From: Geothermobacter hydrogeniphilus
Lineage (GTDB): Bacteria > Desulfobacterota > Desulfuromonadia > Desulfuromonadales > Geothermobacteraceae
Assembly: GCF_002093115.1 (NCBI RefSeq)
Contig: NZ_NAAD01000012.1
Location: 62,001-126,000, forward strand
Length of the DNA: 64,000 nt
Direction of reading: 5' to 3'
Positions 53,265 through 61,349 of the stretch are shown piece after piece (positions within the stretch are counted from its first letter, which is position 1; the number at the start of each line of letters is the position of its first letter). Both the position numbers and the translations under genes were made by a program. The notes under the pieces were generated by a model, which was not told the origin of the DNA, did no database searches, and worked only from the letters and a program-made list of their open reading frames with translations.

Positions 53265-54959
53265 ATGTCCACAGAACCCCGCACCATCCTGATCGTCGGC
53301 GGCGTTGCCGCCGGAATGAAAACGGCTTCCCGGCTGCGCCGGCTTGACTCGCAGGCCCGGATCACCGTCATCGAGCGCGGCCGGAATCTTTCCTACGGCG
53401 CCTGCGCCCTGCCCTATGTCATCGCCGAGGAGATCGCGGAACTGGATGAAGTTCGCCGCACCCCCAACGGCACCCTGCGCGATGAAACCTTCTTCGCCAG
53501 GGTCAAGGGAGTCGAAGTCCTGACCGGCTGTGAAGCGGTCGCCATCGACCGGGAACGGCAGCAGCTCCGCGTCCGGCACCTGGCCGAAGAGCGGGAGGAA
53601 GAACGGCACTACGACCAGCTGGTGCTGGCGACCGGCAGCCGGCCGATCATCCCGCCGCTGCCCGGTGTCGATCTGGAGGGCGTGCAACCATTGAAAAGGG
53701 TCGAGGACGCTGCCGCCATCCTCGACCGGTTGCAGCCGGGTGCCCGGGCGGTGATCGTCGGCGGCGGGCTGATCGGCCTGGAAATGGCGGAAGCCCTTCG
53801 CGCCCGGCAGCTGGAAGTACGGCTGCTGGAAATGCAGCCGCAGGTTCTGTCCGGCATTCTCGATGCCGACCTGGCGGAGCAGGTCCATCGCGCCCTGCGC
53901 CGAAACGGCGTCGACCTGCATCTCGGAGAAGCCCTGCAGGCCATCGAAGGGGAAGACGGCCGTGCCGTACGGGTCCGTACCGTGGCCGGCAGCTACCCCG
54001 CCGAGCTGGTGATTCTCGCCCTGGGGGTGACGCCGAACGTCGAACTGGCGCGGGAGTCCGGCCTGGAAATCGGCATCAGCGGCGCCATCGCGGTCAACGA
54101 ACATCTGCAGACCAGTGACCCGGCGATTTACGCCGCCGGCGACTGTGTCGAGAGCCGTCACCTGATCAACGGCCATCCACTTTACCTGCCCCTCGGCTCC
54201 ACCGCCAACAAGCACGGTCGGGTGGTTGCCGACAGCCTCTGCGCCCGGACAACCTATTTCCCCGGCATCCTCGGCAGCCTGCTGGTCAAGGTTTTCGACC
54301 TCAATGTCGGCCGCACCGGCTTCTCGGAACAACAGGCGCGCGAGGCGGGGTTCGACCCGGTCAGTATTCTCGCCCCCTCACCGGACCGGGTTCATTCGAT
54401 GCCGTCCGCCCGCCCGATCCTGACCCGTCTGACCGTCGATCGCGCCAGCCGTCGCCTGCTGGGTGCGCAGATCGTCGGACCGGGAGAGGTCGCCAAACGG
54501 ATCGACGTGGTCGCCACCGCCCTCAGTTTCGGTGCCGGCCTCAACCGCTTTGCCCAGCTCGACCTCGGCTACGCGCCTCCCTTTTCCGGCGCCATGGATC
54601 CGCTGCACCAGGCGGCCAACGCCCTGCGCAACAAGCTCGACGGCCTGGCCGACAGCCTCAGTTCCCTGCAGCTGCGGCAGCGTCTCGACGCCGGAGAGGA
54701 GATCCTGCTACTCGACGTGCGTTCTCCGGATGAATACGCCGACGTACGCATCCCCGGCGCCACCCTGCTGCCTCTCGGCCGGTTGCGCTCCGAAACGGCG
54801 GAGCTGCCGAACGACAGGCTGATCGTTCCCTTCTGCAAAATCAGCCTGCGCGGCTACGAAGCAACCCGCATCCTGCTGGCGGCCGGATTCGAGAAGGTCG
54901 CCTACCTCGAAGGCGGGATCCTCGGCTGGCCGTTTGAACTGGAGCGGGGTCAGGGGTAG
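53265..54959 (+). CDS. CoA-disulfide reductase/rhodanese fusion (FAD-dependent)
   Basis: A 564-residue fusion. The pyridine nucleotide disulfide oxidoreductase part (1-~450) has the FAD motif ILIVGGVAAGMKTASRLRR, the NAD(P)H motif AVIVGGGLIGLEMAEALR (~162-179) and TSDPAIYAAGDC (~284-295). The active-site cysteine sits in LSYGACALPYVI (~42-53), as in CoA-disulfide/NADH persulfide reductases. The rhodanese domain (~465-560) has its catalytic cysteine in VPFCKISLRGYEA (~522-534). Such fusions reduce CoA persulfide or polysulfide with NAD(P)H. Sulfur respiration or stress roles fit the rest of the window. RBS AAGGAG upstream. Confidence 0.88.
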   Translation: MSTEPRTILIVGGVAAGMKTASRLRRLDSQARITVIERGRNLSYGACALPYVIAEEIAELDEVRRTPNGTLRDETFFARVKGVEVLTGCEAVAIDRERQQLRVRHLAEEREEERHYDQLVLATGSRPIIPPLPGVDLEGVQPLKRVEDAAAILDRLQPGARAVIVGGGLIGLEMAEALRARQLEVRLLEMQPQVLSGILDADLAEQVHRALRRNGVDLHLGEALQAIEGEDGRAVRVRTVAGSYPAELVILALGVTPNVELARESGLEIGISGAIAVNEHLQTSDPAIYAAGDCVESRHLINGHPLYLPLGSTANKHGRVVADSLCARTTYFPGILGSLLVKVFDLNVGRTGFSEQQAREAGFDPVSILAPSPDRVHSMPSARPILTRLTVDRASRRLLGAQIVGPGEVAKRIDVVATALSFGAGLNRFAQLDLGYAPPFSGAMDPLHQAANALRNKLDGLADSLSSLQLRQRLDAGEEILLLDVRSPDEYADVRIPGATLLPLGRLRSETAELPNDRLIVPFCKISLRGYEATRILLAAGFEKVAYLEGGILGWPFELERGQG

Positions 54960-55024
54960 AGAAATACCGTAGTCTGAAACCGGGGGGGACATTTCCTCCG
55001 ATCCCGAATCAACGTCGAGCAAAA

Positions 55025-55066
55025 AAAATCCCCGTCGACACCACTGACGGTGCCGACGGGGATTTT
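55025..55066. terminator. Bidirectional intrinsic terminator
   Basis: AAAATCCCCGTCGACACC and GGTGCCGACGGGGATTTT form a long stem with A- and T-tracts on its sides. It lies between the convergent fusion gene and the cytochrome gene and can stop transcription both ways. Confidence 0.85.
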
Positions 55067-55097
55067 CATTCAGCAGATAGAGTCCGCCCGCTACTTG

Positions 55098-55406
55098 CTA
55101 CTTGCCTTTTTCCATCATGTACTCGACCGCCGCCTTGACCTCGGCGTCACTCAGTTCGGAATGGCCGCCTTTAGCCGGCATGGCGCCCTTGCCTTTGATG
55201 GCAACCCCGGTCAAGTCATCCACGCCCCTGGCATTACGCTCTTTCCAGGCCGCCTTATTGCCCAGCTGGGGAGCGCCGGCAATGCCGGTATTGTGACAGA
55301 CACTGCAGGCCTTCTGGTATATTGCCTCCCCGTTCGGCGCGGCAAAACCGGCAACCGGAAGCATCAGGGTCATCGCGGCAACAAGCAACAGAATCAGTTT
55401 TTTCAT
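55098..55406 (-). CDS. Small periplasmic cytochrome c (c5-like)
   Basis: A 102-residue protein with signal peptide 1-23 (KKLILLLVAAMTLMLPVAGFA) and one haem site ACSVCHNTG (~35-43); the distal methionine is probably in GAMPAKGG (~75-82). It resembles the small class I cytochromes of the c5/c555 type. It is the last gene of the molybdoenzyme operon and could pass electrons to or from it in the periplasm. AAGGAGC precedes the ATG at 55406. Confidence 0.88.
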   Translation of the reverse strand: MKKLILLLVAAMTLMLPVAGFAAPNGEAIYQKACSVCHNTGIAGAPQLGNKAAWKERNARGVDDLTGVAIKGKGAMPAKGGHSELSDAEVKAAVEYMMEKGK

Positions 55407-55548
55407 CGTAGCAGCTCCTTGGTTATGTCCTGAATCAGACATCTGGCTTCAACTGTTCACAAGGATACTGCAGAAGTTCTGCTTGGCAAGCCTGATCACT
55501 GGGGACGAGAGAAGACAGATGTGTAAAACCTTGCCTTAAAACAGCAGC

Positions 55549-55734
55549 TCAATTCTTCTCCGTCTCAACCAAAACCTCTTCAATTTCAACTTCGCCAGCA
55601 TCATTCAAACCTTTTTTAAAGTTACTGATACCTTTACCGAGCGCGCCCCCCACCTGCGGCAGTTTGCCGGCACCGAAAATAACCAGCACGATGGCCATGA
55701 TGATCATCAACTCCGTGGTTCCCATTCCAAACAT
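55549..55734 (-). CDS. tatA: Twin-arginine translocase subunit TatA/E
   Basis: A 61-residue protein: N-terminal membrane helix (ELMIIMAIVLVIFGAGKLPQVGGALGKGISNFKKGL, 8-43) with the FGAGKLP hinge, an amphipathic helix and an acidic tail. It should assemble the pore for the Tat-dependent molybdoenzyme encoded directly upstream. No TatB or TatC gene is in the window, so the other components must be elsewhere. Confidence 0.92.
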   Translation of the reverse strand: MFGMGTTELMIIMAIVLVIFGAGKLPQVGGALGKGISNFKKGLNDAGEVEIEEVLVETEKN

Positions 55735-55794
55735 TCTTTACTCCCGGAAAAGGGCGGTGGAGCCAATGCCCCACCGCCCGGGTTATCGGTTTTC

Positions 55795-58700
55795 TCAAAC
55801 GGGAACGACCTTGACCCTGGTACCGAAGAAAGCTGAGGAAGCGCCAATCGGGTCGGTCAGACACATATCACCAAGCGCCGGGTCAATGCGCATCGCCGCG
55901 TTGGGACAAAGTCCCTTGCCGCGCCGCTGGTCGCCCTTGACCACCTTGCCGTCGACCTTGACGTCGTTGGCTCCATAAGCCCAGTGACCACAGGACCAGG
56001 AAACCGCCACCACGCCGGGACGAACACCTTCGATCACCTTGACCTTGCCGCCGACCGGGCGATCAAGGCCATGACCGATGTTCCACATCCCGTCCGGATT
56101 ACTGGCTGAGAGAATCTTGGCCTCGCTGCCATCCTTGAGGCCCAGCTTCCTGGCGTCTCGCGAATTCAGCAGGATATAATTCTCGGCCAGTTCACGGCCC
56201 TGCGCCCAGTAATTGCCGATGGTCCGGGACTGGCCGCCGACGATGTCCTTGTAGGTAATCAGGGTCATATCGTAGCCGGCATCCTTGACCTCCCGGCCGT
56301 GGAAATCGAGTACCGGCTCAGAAATCGGCAGGCCGTTGAAGCGTTTGCCGGTGCCGGGGTGCCTGGCGAGGGCGACTTTTTCGCTGTAGATGTTGAACTG
56401 GTTCTTGAACTGGTGGTGCACCTTGTCGCCCTTGTAGGCGTGTTCGGCATCCTCAAAACGGCCACCGCGATTGAGTACGGTGATGGTGCGCAGAAACATG
56501 TCGTCGCCGAGGAACTTGCGCCAGCGCTTGGGATCGTAGGCATAGCCGTGCAGGTGCTTGCGCGCCTTGCTGAAGATCGCCTGCTCCTCGCGACCGGCAG
56601 CCGGCACCTCGGTCCCCGGCTTGTCCCCCTTGGCGAGGTTGGCCGCCATGCGGACAAACCAGTCGTCGGCACGCTCCAGCGGCTGTCCCTTGCCGAAACC
56701 GTCCCTGCCGTGGTTGGGCAGGCCCAGCTTCTCGGCAATCGCCAACAGCAGCGTCTCCATTCCCAGCGGCTGCTTGACACCGAAGACTTCAACCTCCTCG
56801 GTCATCGCCTGCACCATCGGCTGGCGCACCTTGGAAACCGCCGTCAACAGGTCGGGAGTCGCGTGCGGGGTGCCCCAACGCTCCCAGATGGCGGTGTCGG
56901 GGAAGATGTAATCGGCATACATGGAGGTTTCGCCGATGACGATGTCCGATGCGAACAACAGTGGAATCTTATTGAGATCCTGCAGGATCTCGATGTTCTT
57001 GTTGGCACCGGGGGTGGTCAGCGCCGGGCTGCCCTTGTGAATCATCAGGGCATCGATGGTGTAGGGATAGCCCATCGCCGCAGACGGGATGATCTCCTGG
57101 TAGACGTTGCCGGAAAAGGGGTACCAGCAGCGCTTGGCTGGATAACCGGAGAAGAGGGTCGAGTCCTCGTACTTGTGCTTCTCGCGGGTCAGGGTGACGC
57201 CGAAGGACTTCATCTTGTCGGCATACAGTTTCTTGATGTTGTACGGCCCGTTCTTGCTGCCGTCCTCGTGCCAGTGACCGCCGCCGGCCTGCAGGCCGCC
57301 CTTCCAGTCGGCGTTGCCGATCAGCACGTTGAGAGCGATCACCGCGCGGGCGTTGTAGAAGCCGTTGGTGTGCTGCACCGGACCGCGGTAGAGTTCGGCC
57401 ACCGCCTGCTTGCCGTAGGAGGTGAAATCCTTCGCGGCGCGGGCGATATCGGCCTCGGCGATGCCGCACACAACACCCCACTGGGCGACGCTCTTGCTGC
57501 GGGCCATTTCGGTCAGCAGGGTGAAGGCGCTCTTGACCCTGATCCCCTTGACCTTGCCGTCGAACTCCAGGTCGCCGTAAATCGCCTTGCCCTTGTGGAC
57601 ATCGACCGCAACCGGCTTGCCGCCGACCATGGCGACAAACTCTTCTTTGCTGCCGAGTCCGACATCACTGGCCCGCAGCAGGGCGCCCGGGCCATCCTTC
57701 TCAATCTTCACCAGATGGCTGGCGTTGCTCCAGGTGGTCTCCTTGACCGCGTTGGCGGCCGCCTTGTTGGCACAGGAGAGGTACTGCTTGTCATAACGCT
57801 TGTTGTCGATAATCCAGCGGATCATGCCGTAGGCCAGGGCGGCATCAGTGCCTGGCTTGAGCGGCAACCACTGCTCGGCTTTGGCCGCGGTCTTGGAGAA
57901 ACGCGGGTCGGCGACGGCGATTTTCAGTGTGCCGTCGGCGATCCCCTGGGTAACCTTGCGCGCCAGGTTGGTGGGACCGAAGTTGGCCTCGAAGGCGCCG
58001 GTACCAAAGTAGAGGATGTACTTCGAGTTATAGATGTCGGGCTTCATGTGGTGCTTGCCCTTGCCCCATTTGCCCTTGTCCCACTTGCGGGTGAATTCAT
58101 TGTAGCCGATGTGGTGGGACTGCTCGCAGATGCTGGTGTGCTCGTACCAGTTGACCGAACCGAAGCTGTCCTTCTGCCAGCGTTTGGAGAATTCCTTGCG
58201 GCCGTGCTCGATACGGCCGTTCTGGATCACGAACCTGTTGTTCTTCGGTCCCAGGTCAGGATGGTCGGGATCAATCAGGGTGTCGAGATACCGGGCGTAC
58301 TTCTTCTTGAAGGCGGCGACCGTCATCTTCTGCTTGCCGACCGCGGCGGCATCCTTGGCCATCGCCTTGGCAACCTTGCTGTCGCGCAGGGCATAGATGT
58401 CCTTCAGACCCTTGACGACACGGTTCTCTTCGCCCGGTACATGCTTGAACAGCTTGCCGCCGTTGACGATCTCGCTGACCGCCTGGTCAAAGGAGACCAC
58501 CTGCCACTTGTTCTCGCCACGCTTGCCGTAACGCTTGAGGACCTTGACGATGCGGTAGGGGTCATACAGTGACTGGATACCGGCCTGCCCCTTGGGGCAG
58601 AGATGGCCGTCAACCTTGGCCGCCTCTTTCGGACCGGTCAGGTAGGGCAGATGCGGGCTCATGGTCATGGCGCTGTAGGGATTGCCGTCAATCTTGACCA

Positions 58701-58983
58701 GCACGCCGTTAAGAATCTTGCCTTTGATATTGCAGGCGGTGTGACACTGCAGGCAGGCACCGTAGATGATGTGCTCGGCCTTGCCGAGGTCATACATCTC
58801 CGCGGCGCTGAGTGTGCCGGCCTCGGCCTTGCGCACCATGCCGAGAGCCCATTCCATCTGTGAGGCAAACAGCAAGGAACCACCGAGAAAAGCGCTGCAC
58901 TTGAGGAAACCGCGGCGGGACACCCCTTTTTCGTCCTGGATTTCCGCTTGAGCGGCAATGTCTTTGATCTTGTCCTTTTTCAT
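55795..58983 (-). CDS. Molybdopterin oxidoreductase, tetrathionate/selenate reductase-like catalytic subunit
   Basis: A 1,062-residue protein with a Tat signal (VSRRGFLKCSAFLGGSLLFAS, ~18-38). The N-terminal [4Fe-4S] motif is GACLQCHTACNIKG (~77-90), with C-x2-C-x3-C; the distal cysteine is further on (HLCPKG). KYILYFGTGAFEANFGPTNLARKV (~320) and ADYIFPDTAIWERWGTPHATP (~683) follow the TtrA/SrdA pattern of the DMSO-reductase superfamily; the cysteine in EHTSICEQSHH is the best Mo-ligand candidate. It would reduce a sulfur or selenium/arsenic oxyanion in the periplasm. The start 58983 has GGAGGG upstream. The substrate cannot be fixed from sequence. Confidence 0.85.
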   Translation of the reverse strand: MKKDKIKDIAAQAEIQDEKGVSRRGFLKCSAFLGGSLLFASQMEWALGMVRKAEAGTLSAAEMYDLGKAEHIIYGACLQCHTACNIKGKILNGVLVKIDGNPYSAMTMSPHLPYLTGPKEAAKVDGHLCPKGQAGIQSLYDPYRIVKVLKRYGKRGENKWQVVSFDQAVSEIVNGGKLFKHVPGEENRVVKGLKDIYALRDSKVAKAMAKDAAAVGKQKMTVAAFKKKYARYLDTLIDPDHPDLGPKNNRFVIQNGRIEHGRKEFSKRWQKDSFGSVNWYEHTSICEQSHHIGYNEFTRKWDKGKWGKGKHHMKPDIYNSKYILYFGTGAFEANFGPTNLARKVTQGIADGTLKIAVADPRFSKTAAKAEQWLPLKPGTDAALAYGMIRWIIDNKRYDKQYLSCANKAAANAVKETTWSNASHLVKIEKDGPGALLRASDVGLGSKEEFVAMVGGKPVAVDVHKGKAIYGDLEFDGKVKGIRVKSAFTLLTEMARSKSVAQWGVVCGIAEADIARAAKDFTSYGKQAVAELYRGPVQHTNGFYNARAVIALNVLIGNADWKGGLQAGGGHWHEDGSKNGPYNIKKLYADKMKSFGVTLTREKHKYEDSTLFSGYPAKRCWYPFSGNVYQEIIPSAAMGYPYTIDALMIHKGSPALTTPGANKNIEILQDLNKIPLLFASDIVIGETSMYADYIFPDTAIWERWGTPHATPDLLTAVSKVRQPMVQAMTEEVEVFGVKQPLGMETLLLAIAEKLGLPNHGRDGFGKGQPLERADDWFVRMAANLAKGDKPGTEVPAAGREEQAIFSKARKHLHGYAYDPKRWRKFLGDDMFLRTITVLNRGGRFEDAEHAYKGDKVHHQFKNQFNIYSEKVALARHPGTGKRFNGLPISEPVLDFHGREVKDAGYDMTLITYKDIVGGQSRTIGNYWAQGRELAENYILLNSRDARKLGLKDGSEAKILSASNPDGMWNIGHGLDRPVGGKVKVIEGVRPGVVAVSWSCGHWAYGANDVKVDGKVVKGDQRRGKGLCPNAAMRIDPALGDMCLTDPIGASSAFFGTRVKVVPV

Positions 58984-58994
58984 TGTCGCCCTCC

Positions 58995-59726
58995 TTATTC
59001 GTGGCATTTGGCGCAACTGTAAGCATCAGCGCCCAGGTACTTGGTGGTCGGTTTGGTGCCGAGATCGGCCTGGAAGATATAAATTCCCTTCTCCCTGGCC
59101 ATCTTCGCCACCAGCGACTTCGGGTCGTTCAGGTCGCCGAAATAATTGGCTTCCCCGATACAGGTCGACACGCAGGCCGGCAGCATCCCGGCCTCGACCC
59201 GGTGCAGGCAGTAATGACACTTGCGATTCTTGCCGATCTTGCCCTTGCGCCCGGACTTGTCACCATACTCGAAGGTCGCGGCATCCTCGTAAGCCTCGCG
59301 TTTAGGAGTCCCGTCAGTATAGTAGTCGCCCTTGTCAACCGACATCACGCCGTAGGGACAGGCCGCGGCGACCTTGGGATCGCCGGTGTTCCTGGCGTAG
59401 TCGATGCGCACCACGCCGTCCTTGCCCTGGGTCACCGAGCCGTCCTTACAGGCCTTGACGCAGGGAGCATTGGCGCACTGCATGCACTGGTTGGGCATGA
59501 AGAAGTGCTGGACATTTGGGTACTCACCGTCCTCGGCATCCTTGACAAACCGGTAGGCGACCCCTTCGGGAGTCTTGTTTTCGGATTTGCAGGCGACGGT
59601 GCAGGCGTGACAGCCGACACACTTGCGAATGTCGATGATCATAGCCCAGTGCCGTTGCTCGGGCGGTTTGGCCAGGGCACGCTGGATATCGGCGCGCATC
59701 TGCTCCAATACGGACTGCTCACTCAT
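58995..59726 (-). CDS. Four-cluster ferredoxin subunit of the molybdoenzyme, with C-terminal CxxCH
   Basis: A 243-residue protein. Four cysteine groups for [4Fe-4S] clusters: CVGCHACTVACKSENKTP (~36-53), NQCMQCANAPCVKACKDG (~78-95), ACPYGVM and KCHYCLHRVEAGMLPACVSTCIGEA (~170-194). It is the TtrB/NrfC-type electron-transfer subunit and has no signal of its own, so it should be exported bound to its Tat partner. The extreme C-terminus YSCAKCHE has a CxxCH haem-type motif, which is unusual. The start has AGGAGG 7 bp upstream and lies 11 bp before the catalytic subunit gene. Confidence 0.88.
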   Translation of the reverse strand: MSEQSVLEQMRADIQRALAKPPEQRHWAMIIDIRKCVGCHACTVACKSENKTPEGVAYRFVKDAEDGEYPNVQHFFMPNQCMQCANAPCVKACKDGSVTQGKDGVVRIDYARNTGDPKVAAACPYGVMSVDKGDYYTDGTPKREAYEDAATFEYGDKSGRKGKIGKNRKCHYCLHRVEAGMLPACVSTCIGEANYFGDLNDPKSLVAKMAREKGIYIFQADLGTKPTTKYLGADAYSCAKCHE

Positions 59727-59834
59727 GGATGACCTCCTGGATGAGGATGTTGAGGTTGGGCCGGTTGGCCTGTACGTAAATCCCGCCGGTCATGAACCGA
59801 CTGAGTTAAAGAAATCCAAACAAGAGCAAGAAAT

Positions 59835-59850
59835 AGCAGGCAGTGTGCCA
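59835..59850 (-). promoter_or_regulatory. Sigma-54 promoter of the molybdoenzyme operon
   Basis: On the minus strand TGGCACACTGCCTGCT: GG and GC exactly 10 nt apart (-24/-12), one mismatch to the TGGCAC-N5-TTGCW consensus. Leader of about 95 nt before the Fe-S subunit gene. The upstream NtrC-type gene contains the sigma-54-contacting GAFTGA motif. Confidence 0.8.
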
Positions 59851-59902
59851 ACGACAACAAGCCGCAACGAACGGCTTTCCGAGCAAAAAAAAACCCACGA
59901 TT

Positions 59903-59997
59903 GTTACCTTTCGGTAGCACCCGCGGGACCCTGTCGCAGTTTTTCCTGAAATATCAGTCTATTGACTGTCTTTCATCATATGTTACCGGTTGGTAAC
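59903..59997. promoter_or_regulatory. Two enhancer-like palindromes for the NtrC-type regulator
   Basis: GTTACC-TTTC-GGTAGC (59903-59918) and GTTACC-GGTT-GGTAAC (59982-59997), roughly 80-95 and 160-175 bp upstream of the predicted start site. Spacing and symmetry fit UAS sites for a sigma-54 activator. The second lies in the last codons of the regulator gene. Confidence 0.65.
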
Positions 59998-61347
59998 GCC
60001 TGTCCATTCTCGTAGTTTTTCCCAGAGATTTTTCCGCGAGATCCCGAGCCGCCGGGCGGCGGCAGTACGATTTCCCCCCTCTTCCTCCAGCACCCGCCGG
60101 ATAAAGCGCTCCTCGAACTGCTGGATCGCCTGCCTCAGCGTCTGGTCGGTGCGGAATCCCTGCACCAGCTCACTGCCGGCGCCGCGGTCGGATCCGCAGA
60201 TTTCGGCCGGAAGTTGCGCCGGACGGATCGTCTCGCCTGGACAGAGGACCTGCAACCGTTCGAGAAGATTGCGCAATTCCCGGACATTGCCGGGAAAACG
60301 GTAGCGCTCCAGCAATTGCAGGGCGGCCGGGTCAAAACTGATCGGCGGCTGCCGATACTGGCCGGCAATCTGGCCGACAATCTGCCCGATCAACGGTACC
60401 AGGTCTTCGGGACGCTCACGCAGAGACGGCACTTTGAGCGGCACGACATTGAGCCGGTAGTAGAAATCCTCGCGCATCCGCCCCTCGGCAAGAAGCTGTT
60501 CCAGGTTCTGGTGTGTGGCGGCGATAAGACGGAAATCGACATCAATCTCCTTTTCGCTGCCGAGACGACGCAGCTGTTTTTCCTGCAGCACCCGCAACAG
60601 CTTGACCTGCATCGCCAGAGGGATTTCGCCGATCTCATCAAGAAACAGGGTTCCTCCCTCTGCCTGCTCAAGCAGCCCGATATGGGCCTTCTGGGCACCG
60701 GTGAATGCGCCTTTTTCATAGCCGAACAATTCACCTTCAAGCAGAGTCTCCGGAATCGCCGCGCAATTGACCCGCACCAGGGGCTTTCCGGAACGTTGGC
60801 TGTGGCGGTGCAGATATTCCGCCAGGCGTTCCTTGCCGACCCCGCTCTCCCCAAGCAGCAGCACCGTGGCATCGGTCGGCGCCGCAGCCCGGCAGGCGCC
60901 GAGCAGTTTCTGGAACAGCGGAGAAGCGCTGGCCAACTGGACCGGTCCCTCTTCCCGCAGGGCGAGGTTCTCGGCCTTCAACTGCTGCAGGTGGAATGCC
61001 CGCTCCATCTTCATCAGCAGCAGTTCGGTACGAAACGGCTTGGCCAGGTAATCGTGGGCGCCCTCGCGCATGGCGGCGACCGCATCCTCCACTGTGGCCT
61101 GCCCGGTCATCAGCAGCACGCAACAGTCGGGCTGCCGCTGCCGCAATTCGCGCAGCAGCTCCAGCCCCGACAAGTCGGGCAGGCGGATGTCGATCAGGGC
61201 CACCGGGAAAACCTGCCGGCAGAGCAGATCAAGAGCCTGTTGACCGGTCTCGGCGGCCGTCACCCGGTATTCGGCGTCGCTCAGATTCTCCGCCAGCAGC
61301 AGGCGGTGGGTTGGATCATCTTCGACCAGCAGCAGGTTCCTGTTCAC
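59983..61347 (-). CDS. NtrC-family sigma-54-dependent response regulator
   Basis: A 454-residue protein. Receiver domain 1-120: acidic pair EDD (~9-11), phospho-accepting aspartate in ALIDIRLPDLSGLELL (~53), lysine in YLAKPF (~103). AAA+ domain ~140-375: Walker A GESGVGKE, GAFTGAQ (~212-218), Walker B GGTLFLDEIGEIP. Fis-type helix-turn-helix 415-450 (NRTAAARRLGISRKNLWEKLREW). It is phosphorylated by the adjacent kinase and activates the sigma-54 promoter of the molybdoenzyme operon. It begins 3 bp after the kinase stop. Confidence 0.93.
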   Translation of the reverse strand: MNRNLLLVEDDPTHRLLLAENLSDAEYRVTAAETGQQALDLLCRQVFPVALIDIRLPDLSGLELLRELRQRQPDCCVLLMTGQATVEDAVAAMREGAHDYLAKPFRTELLLMKMERAFHLQQLKAENLALREEGPVQLASASPLFQKLLGACRAAAPTDATVLLLGESGVGKERLAEYLHRHSQRSGKPLVRVNCAAIPETLLEGELFGYEKGAFTGAQKAHIGLLEQAEGGTLFLDEIGEIPLAMQVKLLRVLQEKQLRRLGSEKEIDVDFRLIAATHQNLEQLLAEGRMREDFYYRLNVVPLKVPSLRERPEDLVPLIGQIVGQIAGQYRQPPISFDPAALQLLERYRFPGNVRELRNLLERLQVLCPGETIRPAQLPAEICGSDRGAGSELVQGFRTDQTLRQAIQQFEERFIRRVLEEEGGNRTAAARRLGISRKNLWEKLREWTGVTNR

Positions 61348-61349
61348 GC

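Noticed and set aside
56299-58572. 757-codon plus-strand ORF within the molybdoenzyme gene
   Set aside because: Antisense frame rich in V/L/G/D as expected from GC-rich codon complement; the minus-strand gene has Tat signal and Fe-S motifs.
59723-59920. Small minus-strand ORF with a hydrophobic stretch upstream of the Fe-S subunit gene
   Set aside because: It overlaps the sigma-54 promoter and the start of the Fe-S gene, has no RBS and an implausible C-terminus.
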